A DNA stretch of 64,000 nucleotides, from assembly GCA_023846275.1 (NCBI GenBank), contig CM043868.1:7769653-7833652 (forward strand), given 5' to 3'. A model generated the notes under the pieces. That model had not been told where the DNA came from, searched no databases, and worked only from the letters and a program-made list of their open reading frames with translations. Positions 35,025 to 47,700 of this stretch are shown here, one piece after another (within the stretch, counting starts at the first letter, position 1; each line of letters opens with the position of its first letter). The position numbers and the translations under genes were made by a program. The stretch comes from Vanilla planifolia (taxonomy: Eukaryota; Streptophyta; Magnoliopsida; Asparagales; Orchidaceae).

Positions 35025-36392
35025 CATTAAAAAAAAATTCTTCGACCATATACCTTTCCCTCCTCATGCAGGCCACCCAAATCACAAAAAACAATATGAC
35101 ATCATCACCACAAACATCCGGCAATGATGAACAATCTTGCGGCACAGCAACTGCTGCATCCTTCCTATTCGATACCTCCCACATCTTTTCCTTGATTACC
35201 AAAGGCCTAAGCCAATACAAAATCCTTAAGGAGGATCAAACAAAAAATCATCTAGCAGAAGTTTAAGGAGCGGCTCTGAGAGGTACATACCCCAGCCCCA
35301 AGCATAGTCACCAAAACAAGCCGCGCGCGCTGCCCAGTCAGCGGGGGCATTGCACTCACGACGCACATGCTCAATGCACAGCGCGCCCAAACTCTTCGCG
35401 TGCGCGATTGCGGCAGAGAAGCAACCCCCCTCGGGTGGGTGCTGAAGCACACGATGCACCTCCTGCAGGGCCAAAGTAGAGTCCGTGTGGACCTCAACAG
35501 CATGAAACTCTGGGAAGGACTGCCTAACCACATCAAGGGTCTATAAAATGGCTTGAACCTCCATTGCCTCACAAGCGCATGAGAAAAACCGTCTCCCACC
35601 AACGAGCAGGGGCTTTCCCCCATGATCCCTAATGATGAAACCCACACAAGCCAAGTCATCACCCACAGCAGCGTTGCAATTGATCTTGATCCAACCGGCG
35701 GGAGGAGGAACCCAATGCAAATCAACATGCAGCCCCGAGGAGCTGAGGGGGTTCCTGCTAGGCACGAATGAAGAGAGACCAAAGTGCATCCTCACTGTAG
35801 CAGTCGTCAAAAGGACATTTCGAATCATAGCGTTGCAGTCGATCACAACATCATTGTGTTTCCTCGAATTCTTGTTGTCCCATATACTATGAAGAACACT
35901 AGCAATCATTGCAGCATGAATCATGTCATTGTGGCAGCGGAGCACAGACGCGGCGGCATAGGCAACAAAATGCTGTACAAAATCCCCATCTTCCCTAACA
36001 CAGATGCCATGGCCCAACGCCTCAACAGCGGCAGAGACATACCGCACGCACCAAATCTCCTGCGTGCCCGGACAATCCCAAAGAATATGGCCCGTAGTCT
36101 TGGCAGTGACACACCCCCAAACACAATTCTCACAATCAATGAGGTGCCTACGTGCAAGCCAAACTTGCGTGGGCAGCGTGTTGCGCACCAAACGCCACAG
36201 GAACATACAAATCCTGGGGGCAACTTTAAGCTTCCAAATCCACTTGAAACAGTCCTCATTGTCCCTGGGATTCGCCTCGTCGCCTTTGTGAGCAACCCTC
36301 ATCAAGTGCTTGTAGTCTTTCAAAAGCTTCTCGCTGTCGTATTCATCGGTAATACTGTCGCCGTATAGTTTCTTGATCGAACATTGCAGTTA
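35025..36392 (-). mobile_element. 5'-truncated LINE fragment with zinc-binding and RNase H domains
   Basis: On the minus strand an almost open reading runs from about 36390 to 35226, broken by a single TAG at 35541-35543. It encodes the RT zinc-binding region (KWIWKLKVAPRICMFLWRL, then CENCVWGC and GHILWDCP) and the RNase H domain (WIKINCNAAVG, VGFIIRDHGGKPLLVG, MEVQAIL, then EVHTDSTLALQEVH and ending FLFDPP-stop). About 200 bp of 3' sequence follow. GC content is much higher than the flanks. Same family as the LINE at 10.2-11.9 kb but better preserved, hence probably younger. Confidence 0.85.
35226..36323 (-). pseudogene. LINE ORF2 C-terminus (zf-RVT plus RNase H)
   Basis: The coding content of the LINE fragment. 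The zinc-binding motif Cys-Xaa2-Cys ... His-Xaa3-Asp-Cys sits at about residues 65-90 of the 36323 frame. RNase H acidic residues appear as INCNA (Asp changed to Asn), MEVQ and HTDS. The frame is interrupted once, by TAG after Met-Glu-Val-Gln-Ala-Ile-Leu, and continues in the same frame (35226-35531). The missing upstream part is the endonuclease and RT. Confidence 0.8.
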
Positions 36393-38300
36393 TTGTATCA
36401 TTTATCAAATTATGTATTTAGATATTATTAATAATTTGAGGAATTTCCATCAATGGTCACAAAAAGAGAGAATAAAAATGTAATAAGAAATCTTTAATAA
36501 TTCAAAAAAACAAAATGTTACTATGAAAATAAATATTTTATCACATTGTTTTAATTATACATTAAATTCATCAGCATTTAGATTATTTATTTTATTTTTT
36601 TAAAAAATTATTAAATTTAAAATCATACAATAAATATTTTAAATTTGTTAATCTTTCTAACTTTTTAAAGCTATTGTAATTTATTGTCCAACTAAAATTA
36701 TTAAATTCAAAAAATTATATGATAATTGATTTGTAAATTATAAAATATCCAATCATATTTAAGTCATTGTATTTTAGTATCTAATTAAATTTATCAAAAA
36801 AAAAAATTAGATGACCAATTGTCATTACATTGAACATTATTATTATATTATGTACAAACAATATAATATGCATCTAATAAATTGATTTATCATATGTAAC
36901 TTCATATAATAAGTATTTCAAACAAAAAATAAATATAATTAAAAACATAAAAAAAATGTATTCAAACTCTCAAAAGAAATTTAAAATAAAATATCAGTCT
37001 TGGATTTCTTTTTAATTGAATGCATGTTGGTAATATTGTTGGTTATATAATATTTTATATATGGTTGTTATGTAGCTAATATTGAAATTATGAGCATTGT
37101 TTAGGTAATTAAAATGTATTAAGTATTATTTTTATAATATTTTAGTAGTTTTTTGGTTAAAATGTACTAAATATTATGTTCATAATATTTTATATTATTA
37201 GTATTATATAAATAAAATTAAAAGTATTAACTATTTTTAAGTAATTAAATATATTAGGTTTGATTTTATTATCAAATTAATCATTTAGTAACCTCAAATT
37301 GATTTGCACTAATATGACATGGTGATAACTATCCTTATTTGATGCGAATGTCACAAATTATTAGTACATTGAATGTAAGAATAATCTAAATCTCTTGGAT
37401 TTTTGTTTCATAATTATCTAATTTTCATAATATTTAAAAAAAAATATCTTTATATCACTATCTATTCAAGAGTTTATGTTGGGTTATTTAAAGAATAATA
37501 GATATTTTAAAACTATTATTAATACAATACTTATCTTTTGGTAAGATCATTTAAAGAGATAATATCTTGAATGAGATTATGGCTAAGTTTATGTCAACAC
37601 TCAACTATTTAAATATTATATTATATCATTCATAAGAGAAGTAATAGCCACTATAAAAGATTTTACAAACATAAAAAAAACTTATTTACATATTTTTTTG
37701 AAGACTATCTTATGCTACAATTCTTTCTCTTATTTCTTTTTTTCAATAATTGCAAATCTCTATCTCATTTATTAAAAAGTTTTTTTATTTGCATAAATCA
37801 TGTGAACTATTTTATATTCCAAAAAAACTAATGAAACTTATATTAATATATGCTAATATTTCTTTCTTGTCTTGAACAATTTTTATATAACATTTTTAAT
37901 GTTCTATTCTCTTTATATTTTCTCTATTTCTTTAAATATTTTATACTCTTTAATAATAAAAAATAAATTCTCATCTAAAAACTCAATTTCTACACATAAG
38001 AAATATCTAAAAAATATTTCGCCACCCATGCGTTACCTATATAAATTGTGCCACAAAGAACTCCACTATATGTCGCATTAAACCAATTAATTTAATAATA
38101 TAAAACCCCATTATTGAATGCCTATTGAACAGTAGGCATTGGAGCTTAAAATTTAGGCTTCTTTTTGTATCAAATTCAACTTTTAACAATTTTTTAAAAT
38201 TATAATCATTTGTTTGTTTAATAGTCTTTAAAAATTATTTTTAAAATTTAAAAATACAAAACAGTTTGATAAGAAAAAAAAATTAATTTTGTTATTTAAA
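36393..38300. other. Very AT-rich intergenic DNA, no gene seen
   Basis: Runs of A and T with short direct repeats, for example two copies of 'gtattaagtattattttTataatatttta' near 37116 and 'gtactaaatattatgttcataatatttta' near 37162. No coding signal. Confidence 0.5.
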
Positions 38301-38773
38301 AAAACAATAACCTATCGTCATTCATCCACTCTCTGCGTTCATATTTCGGTTGGAATTAGCCGCATGTCAAACAGGTGAATTTAAAATGTGCTTAAAGGAC
38401 GATAAATACATGACGTAACGTTTATTAAAGTGCCCATCGCCTCAACGCTGATTCCTAAGTCCTAACACTGTAGGCAATATTTGTCAGAATATTTTGATCG
38501 CTCTCTTTAAAAAACACTTGATTAATTTTGGATTTAATATCTCAAATGAAATTGGAATTTCAATTTAAGTGATAAATTTCATTTAAGATCTTTATTAAAT
38601 TTTTTTAAAAAATTTTATATATTCATTTTATTAAAAGCATCATCTTTAAATTATAATTTGTTGAATATTTCTATTTAACTGAATTCTCATCTACTGAACT
38701 GCTCATTGTCCCGTTTTCTCCAATTACGAGTTGCAGCTTGTTAATTGGCGCGTCCGGGCCGCGCCTCCACTTA
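38300..38773 (+). promoter_or_regulatory. Presumed PHS1 promoter and 5' UTR
   Basis: The base composition changes from extreme AT to mixed at about 38320. TGACGTAA at 38411-38418 matches the bZIP/CRE-like core. Possible TATA-type strings are 'ttttatatattc' near 38616 and 'ttataatttg' near 38650, the latter ~120 bp before the ATG. No transcript evidence is available, so the start site is unknown. Confidence 0.3.
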
Positions 38774-41700
38774 ATGGCAGAAGCCGCGGGCTTCACGGCG
38801 ATTCCGCCTCTGGCATCGCGTCCAGCTCCCATTCCGCCAGCCGTGAGGGAGCAGTGGGAAGCGGAGTTCTCTCGCTTCTTCATCTTCCCGCGTCGGTGCT
38901 CGTCTCCAAAAGCTGTCCTGCGTCCGCTCTCTGGGATCATGTTTCGCCACGGCCGAGGCACCTGGCTCTCGGCCTCGTCTCCGGCGACCATCCTCATCTG
39001 CAAGGCTACTTCTGATGCTGCTGCCGTGCTCTCCGTGTCTGTCTCCGGCTACGTCTACGTTAGTCCCCTCTTTTCATCAATGATCCCCACACAGGTCTTT
39101 TAGTTTACGAAGCTATAAGGGAGGTTTATAGGGGAGATTTTGTTTCACGATTTATTGTTTTGAGATTTATATATAACGTAGTATATGTGCACTTTTGATA
39201 TGTGACTTCTGCTTTCTAGTTTTGCTCTGTTCACCGATATTGGATAGAGTTATTTACAACGGGCGATTCCTATACAGGAAGAACACCTCCTCTTGAACCT
39301 CCAGTTATCGTGGCCACAAGTTGCATGCGTACCTCAATGTCCGATCAGGGGAAGCAGAGCTGTTTTTATGAGCTTTTGTGATCGCTTTAGCCAGGCAAGC
39401 GGAGCCACTCTTTCTTGAATTTGAATATTATACAAACTTTTAGCAACTCCTTGACTTGTCTTTTACTGATCTTCCAACTATTTTTTAAGTCCTAATACTT
39501 GTGTTGCTGGTGACAGTTTCATCTATTTTAGAACCAATACTGTCGTCAACACGGTCAATAAGAAACTAAAAACTGGTCAAGTTATCGATTCTATAGTTTG
39601 TGGAATGGATATGCCAAAGAAGTTCATCTGCTAAATATCATTCTTCCAACAATGACACTATTTTTCCAATCAGTTGTACTTGTTTTTTTTTTCTTTCTAT
39701 ATCTTCAGTATGCAGCTATGCCTGTTAGATTGATCATTGATGAACCTGTGTTTTGTGGACGTTATAGGTGCTTTATGCAGGACCAATAATGTCTATGGTT
39801 CTTTGATGTTAACAATGGCTGCTGCCTGATATTTCGTTTGATGCAGAGATTTTAACCTTGCCTCCCTTTCAAAGGCCAGGGGGTGATTCCACTCAGCTAT
39901 TACTCATTGGCCTTTCACCCTGACATGGAAGCAAAGTGCCTGCTGATATTTGTTAATTTATCAAAATGCATTGCTATCCATTATTTTAAAACTGATTTAC
40001 AGTTAATCCGCATTTTCTTTATGGGAATTAAAATTGTACATTGTATAATGCAGAATAGGTTTATGTTTAATTCTAGGATATATTTTCTCTCACTATGCAA
40101 GAAATCACTAGTTGTGGTTACCCTATATATGACTTTTTAAGTTTATCATACCATCATTAGATTATGTGGAACTCCCAAATGGGTAAAGGTTTTAGAACAT
40201 TTGATCTTAAAACAATGTTAACATCTTAGGGAGTTGATAGTTAATATCTTATTTAACCAACACAAATTTCTTAATAAATTAAAGAACCAGTAGTGAAAAA
40301 CAACATTTTGATTTCACAAACAAAACTTTACTAGTATAAAGTGAGGCTCATTCTTTCAGTTTGATATGCAGGTACCTTCTACTTTTTTCTTTCTATAGAT
40401 GAGTTTCTGTATTTTTTTTTATTAGTTGCATGTTAATGTTAAAGACAATCAAGTTTGTAGCAATAAATAATTGATTTAATTGTTAATATGGCATTTCAGG
40501 TTCAGAAATTTGCTTTGAGGTTTCCCACAAGTGCAGTTGCTGAAACTTTCTTTAATTTTGTTAAGGTAACCATCCTCTTGCAGAAAACTTCATCAGCTGG
40601 TATTATTGGATTACAGTCTACCACTATGCAATGAGATGTTATGTGCTTCTTGTTTGTTTTTAATTCCATAGGATGCATAATCATAATGCTTCCTGCAAGT
40701 ATTTTGCCTTTTATATTTCTAAAAATTCTATATTAAAGCTAAATTGGCATAAGTTTCTTGGCTACCTGTCTCTTATTTTTGGAGATTGTAGGGAAATTTA
40801 TTCTGGTTCTCAAGTTTAGTCAATTTGTTACTTATAATTTAAATTATAACTTACTAAGAAGGCACAATCTTTGCATTTTGTTACGTAACTCTGGAGCATT
40901 GCACACATTTTTTAGTTGTTATGTCTCACAGCACTTGCCATGGATCATCATTTTCAACTCAGGAAAAATAAACAGTTCTTGTTTGATACCTGCTGGCTGA
41001 CTTGGATAGCTTTCTGACATATAGGAAGTTCCTCTTCAATTTAATGAGAGAGTTGTTTCTACAGTACTAGAAGGATGAAACAGTTAAAGAAGGGCACTGC
41101 AGTCTGTGTGGTGATAAAATTCCAATTGCTTTTCGCTCGATTATTTATTCTGTTGCACTTATCAGAAACCTCTTATCTTTTGTTGCTACCAGTGGAGGCC
41201 TTTGTGCTGTGGCTTAAAAGGGCTACCATTCTTCCATGTGATTCTATTTTCTTGTGTTGAGACATTCTATGTTTTTTGGGGTGTATGCTAGGCTTGTATT
41301 AGTCCAACATTAGTTATTTAAGTCATATGAAGGCAACTAACATGATTTATTGTGCTCTTCTGCATAGAACTTGGCTTTTTTGAACTTATATTTTGTTGTT
41401 TAGGCTTTAGTTTAAGAGAAGGCATTTGGCGCATGTTGCCTGGCTGCTTGGGACAGTTTTAGGCGTCTCCACTTAATTTGCTGTGGAAGTTGCCATTGAT
41501 TTGAGAGAGGTTTTTGTGTTTTTTGACTTGGGAAGGGGTTTTAGCTGTTTTTAATGCTTCTTACATCAGGGCTTGTACATGAATTAGGACTGGTCTTACA
41601 TAGAATAGGCCAAACATATTCTATTTCTGTTCTTGAACATTGCATGATGGTTTTTTATTAATATCTTAACAAGATTGCAAAATGGTATTGATTTAATTGC

Positions 41701-44700
41701 TTATATTTATAAGCCAACTTATGTCTTTTCTTTCTAGCACCTACATTTTTCTATGGCCTTTATTTGGTATTTAGGACTGTTCAAGGGAAACTATTGATAT
41801 TTCACCTACGGCTAGTGTTTTTGTGTTGGATTTGTCATCACCATCTGAAGTGATTGCTTCAAATGTATCTCAAAACAGGTTCAAATTTATCTTTTTCTTG
41901 TTAATTTTTCCCTTAATTAAACCTCCTAAAACATCACATGAAACAGTTAGGTTTTTTTCCCTTTGTATATGGAGCTTTATTGTAGATTGGAAGATAGCCA
42001 GAGCCAGGGAAAAGCCATCATTGGGGAGATGCCCTCCGCTGCCTTTGGTAGAGATGACATTCACCATCCTCTTCCACCTTGTCATGCCACTAATACCATT
42101 GATGATTTATTTTCTGGTCTCCCTCCAAGCTTCACTGAGCTGCTAAAGAATTGTTCAAAAGAACTGGAGCGAGGTACTCATTCAAAAAGAAAATGGAAAT
42201 AACTTTTGGTTAATAGAGTAAGGTCTTTATTTAAGTCCATGAATCCAATTTGATAAAGATAAGTAGACAAATGATTAGATGAGCAAAATTTCATAAGGTA
42301 ATCAGTATCATTTTAATTCAATCAAAATTATTTAAAGTTTAATAAGTATTTAAGATGTAAATATAAAATAGAGATAATTAATAGCTATGTGGTGATTGAT
42401 AACTTATACATATTACGCTTTTTATGGATTTAAGTGGGCTTAAATTGGTTGTTCATATTAGATTATAATAGGATAATACCAGCAAATGAACAAAGGCTCC
42501 CTATGCATATAAAAAAGAGAATCTATTTAGGATTTAATTTTGAATGAAAACCAAACACACTACCTAATGATAATTCATTAATAATGAAATAATCAAAACC
42601 TAAGTTTTTTTTGTGGGTCATCAAAAAAATTAATGAAGCACAAAATTTAATACATATTTTGTATAAAATCTCCTTTTATTTTGATGATCTGAATTATGGA
42701 AACCAATAACACGGCAACTAAATCTTTCATTTCATATTTCAAACATAGATTTGTAGTGTCTCTCAAGCATCTCTAAACTTATTTTACTTTTTCCTTATGT
42801 GTTTTAAGGTGCTAATCCTTGCATCAATTAATGATGTACAAACTATAATAGTAAATAAATGTCTTGTATGAGCATGAGGAAGTTGAACTTGCTGGTCTTG
42901 ATTATATCATGCAATCAAAATGGATTTCAAAGTTTCTAATTGATGGTATGGTGACGATGGCTTGATGTCGGCTCAACGATGGGATTCACTTGATGATTGA
43001 TTTTCCAGATCAATTCGCGGGATCTTGAATTAATCTAGGTTGTAGAACAAACTGCAAGGAACATTGAAGGTGAAATCAGCCCCGATCATCAATGCCCCCT
43101 CGACATGGGCAGAGGAGATTGAAAAAAAAATGGCAGAATCATTTAAATTCGTTTGGGAGGCCAAACATGGAAGCGATTAGAAAAGCTGTGCACGCAGTCA
43201 AATTTTAGGGAGAAGTGAGAATCAATGCTCTGGACAGCAAGCATGTGCTTCTTCATTTTGACAAAGAAGATGATTACCTGTGCTGCTCGTTACGTTGCTT
43301 GTGGACTGTTTTGGATTACCAAATGAGGAGTTTTGAAAGGCACCAGGAATTCTACTTGAACACTGAATCTTTCATTGGTCCTATTGGATATCTCTAGGAT
43401 ACCTCCCAATACATTTATTCAACAAAAATTGTATTATTATCAGTAGCATCCATTGTTAGGAAACCACTAAAGTTGGATGCTACAACACTAAATTTAACAA
43501 GGCCAAGGTTGCAAGGATTTTTATTGAAGTTGATTTGCTGAAGAAGTTATCAAAAAGAGTTCGAATCACTTTGAAAGGCCATGGCTTGACTATATTTTGG
43601 CAGAAGATTCAATGTGATAATCTTCCTCTCTACTGCTTTTATTGTTGCAAGCAAGGTCATGCAAGTGTATCATGTAAATTTATCACAAGGAAAGTTGTTA
43701 CTACTAAAAATGTTGAAGATGTTAGCAGGGCTGTAAATCAGGAAGATTTAAATTGAGAAATGGAAAATTTTTGACAAATTCCAAATGCTAAGCAAATTGA
43801 ACATACCAATCACCTAAAGACAAACGAATTGGAGCCTATCTCCCTGAAGCATAATCAGCATTGGTCTGATATATATCAGAAGGAACAAGAAATCCATGTC
43901 GAACAGCAAAAGAATTGGATCTCAATCATTGGAACATTCAATTTGATTAGCAATGCTAGCAGCCTGATATTAACAATGCTTTCAAATGATTATGTGGTCA
44001 TCAGGGAGAAAGCAAATCATGAAAATAATTGTTCAATGTTTGACTTAGATGTAAACCTAATGAAAATAGAAAAGAAAAAGGGAATGTTGGACTTGAAACA
44101 ATTAAAAGACTTTAGCATTGAATTTCATAAGAAAGCTATAAATTCTGGTTTAATACAATAGAAACAAGATGATTGCACCCTAGTTCAAACACGATGATCT
44201 AGAAGAAAAGTTAAGGCATTGAGCAACATCCTAGTCCTAAAGGGAATCATTGAAGTGCAAGATTTGTACAGATTGTGAATCATATACCAAGTAATGAATA
44301 ATCTACTAGATGGAATATTAAGGGGGCATTGAATGGTAAATCAATGGCCTTTATAAAAGCAGCTTGGGGGAAGATTGGAACAATCTCAACAAGACAAATC
44401 AACAACAATTGGATGAACTTTGCAAGAAAGAAACTTATTTGTGTCAGAAAGTTGGAGCCAAATGGTTGAAAGAAGGGGATGAAATACTAGATTTTTTCAA
44501 TTGATTATGAATACTTTATTATGGGGGGATTTTGTGGATAGTCACAAACATCATTAGAGAAAATGGGACAGGCTTTGGGCTTCTGTTGAAGAATAGGTTT
44601 CAAGAATCTTAATGAAATCATATTAGTTTACTCAATGAAAAGAAATTAGAAATTACTATTTGAGTAGACAATATGGGTTGAATATATGAGATTAATATAA

Positions 44701-47700
44701 AGCAATCATATGATCGAAAAATCAGACACTTTGAAAAACTTAGAAAGGACTATAACAAGTTTAAAATTCTGATCAATCATAACTAGTAGAACATATTGAA
44801 AAGTAACTTTGAATGAAGAATCTAGCCTAAAATCAATATTGAATGTTATTAGGAGAAAAACTTCTGAGAATAGGACTTGGAAGAGGATTTGGGATGAAAA
44901 ATACCCAACTAAAATATCATTGCTTGTTTGGCAGATTTTCAAATAGTTTTACCTTTTTCAGATCAATTAAAACATTTAAACATTCACCTGGCTTCTAAAT
45001 GTCCTCATTAAGCTAATGAGGATACTATCGACCTCACGTTTTTAGGTTGTTACCTTGCTCAGGAAACTTGAAACTTCTATGCTGATGCTCTTGAGGTTAA
45101 AATTCAAGTGAAACAACTAACCATTTGTCTTCTCAACAAATGGTGGAAGTCTACCTCAAGATGTCTAGCTTATCGTGAAGTAATGCAATTCATTCCCCTT
45201 TTAATATGTTAGAACATCTGGAAGACTAGAAAGAAAAGATTATACGAGGAAGTGAAAGCTTTAGTACTAGGTATCATATTCAACATAAACTCTCAATGTT
45301 TTAATACTTTCAAGTGTTTTCCAATGTTATAGGCTAGACAAAAGGATACATTCTTACTTAATTGTGGTTACATTCACCATTTGTACAAATGACTGTGAAA
45401 TGTATTGATAAATCAACTAGATTCCACCTTCAATCAATCAAGTTAAATTTAACATTCTTGCTTATATGAAATTCAATAGCACTTTTGTTGGGATTATCAT
45501 GAGAGATCATCATGGTGATCCTATCTATGATTTTACTAAAACTATATGTACAATTTCTATTCTAGCAAAAATTTTCACTTGGAGGCAGCATTGTCACATC
45601 ATGAATAGAGGGTATTAGTGGCATTGTACTGAGACAACATCCTTTCAACATCATTAATCAATCAAAATTTCACATCTAAATGCGGGGTACTATTCATCCA
45701 GTCATACCTTTGGAGAAGGCAGGTGTTTACTTCGTTCTGCTAGGATATGTGACCAATACTGTTCACTTCTATGCTTCGTCGTTGCTATATGAGATGACAA
45801 CTTTATTAACATTAGACAAATACAACAACATGCATCCGGTATAGCTCAATCTTTCTATTACATCTAATTATGTTCCAGATCATCAAATTAGTACGATTGA
45901 TAATCAATTCTTGTCATGGTAGAATGACTCGTGGTTAGAAAAATATAATCAAATCAGACTACAGATTATGTAATATTGTATACTTGGGAGGCATCACATG
46001 CCCATCAATCAGCTTGTACTTTCTCTAGTCATTATTAGTAATATCTATCTATTAAAAAAATAAATGTGTTCTATGAAATCTCATTTTATTTAAGATTATT
46101 TAATCCTTGAAACCAATAGCATCACCAATAGAAGCTTTCTTCTCATATAGCAAACTTAGAATTTATGTCTCTCAAGTATCTCAAAACTCATTTTATGTTT
46201 TTTCTTATGTTTTTTATTTAGCTAATACTTGCATCAAATAATAATACTTACACCATATGAAATATAAGTCAAGTGAATTAAATGGTTACCCACTATAATT
46301 ACATAAGAAAAATTAGTTATATATTTCTCATTTTCATTTGACTAAGGAGAAAATGTTGTTAACAAAGGAAAGTGAGTAATAAAGAAATTATTTTGCATGT
46401 CAAATTTGTTCTTAAATTTTTCAATTTACTTTTTTGTAAGAGGATTTAAAATGATAACCTTTTTATCTCTAATAATTTACATCACATTATTTTTGCATTT
46501 CTTAGATTCTTTATGTCAAATGTAGTACCTAACTTATCAATCTTAGCATATTAGGCATGTTAGTCCTATAAGCCCATGATGAGTCAAAAAACCTTTGTTG
46601 ATAATAATCCAATTAAATGAGGTACTAATATGGTCATCTAGTGTGGATAAATTTTATTTAGATCATATATCAAAAGGAGCTTCAACATAACTTCGAAGAC
46701 TTATGCAAACAGTATGCAAAAATTGCATTAGCTTAAGATAAATGTTCAAAGCTCAAGTGAACTACAAGAAGTATATTTCAAAGGAGTTTAGTGGAACTTG
46801 ATGAAAGATGTTGATGCTTGAAGTGAAGATTTGAAAGCATGGAGGAAATGTGACCAAGTTTAATAAAAATAAGGAGGTCAAGATCAATTTGGGCAAAATT
46901 GAGAGTTTAGTAATTTTGTAAATTGATCATGCTATGGTTCAATTGCATTATTTTTTGTATTCGTAATTTTTAAAATTATCAAAAAGTGAGCATTTTGATG
47001 CCGGACGGATTACAATAATTTGAGCAATACAGAAATTACATCCACACACCAGAAATAAAGGAAACTTGAAAGGTAAAAATGTGAAAATTCGAAAAAGAAA
47101 TAACAAGCAAGAGACACCCGTCCAAGGCAATCTTAGCCAAGAGGGGGACCGTGAGCAACACAGAGGTCGCTCCGTAGGCTAGGTCCGCAACACCTCGACG
47201 GCACAGACGCGGGGTACTCGGATAAGGGTTTAAATACCGAGCGAGATAAATTTTGAAAAGTGGAATGGTCGCACCGGCACAGTTGAAAGGTACAAAGATC
47301 GCGCTAAATCACCGTAAATCAGAAAGTTAACAGATATTATTCGAGTAAGAACTGTTCAAGTCCGAGGGGAACCCAAATCTTAAGAGAGAGAGAAGCGTCG
47401 AAATCCGGATGAAAAGGCGAATGCGACGATGAGTAGTTATGAAACGTTACCGTCGTGGTAGCGGCGGGGTATGGAGAGTATGTCGACGAAGGGATGAAGA
47501 TGAAGATGGCGTCGTTGATAAACTGGCACGGCCTCTCACCGCTTGGGCCTTGCACCCCTCCTCCCAGTACCGGAGCCTCGACGAATCAGCACGCCGAAGT
47601 CTTGTTGGAATCACACCAATGACTCAACAAGTGAAAGCAAAGCACTAAAATACTTAAACAAGCTCAAATATCAACTAACCTTACATAGGGATAGGCCTCC

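Noticed and set aside
35784-36368. 194-codon plus-strand frame
   Set aside because: Antisense shadow of the LINE ORF2 fragment, which carries recognised zf-RVT and RNase H motifs on the minus strand.
38671-39003. 110-codon minus-strand frame over PHS1 exon 1
   Set aside because: GC-rich antisense shadow; the plus strand has the PHS1 motifs and splice donor.
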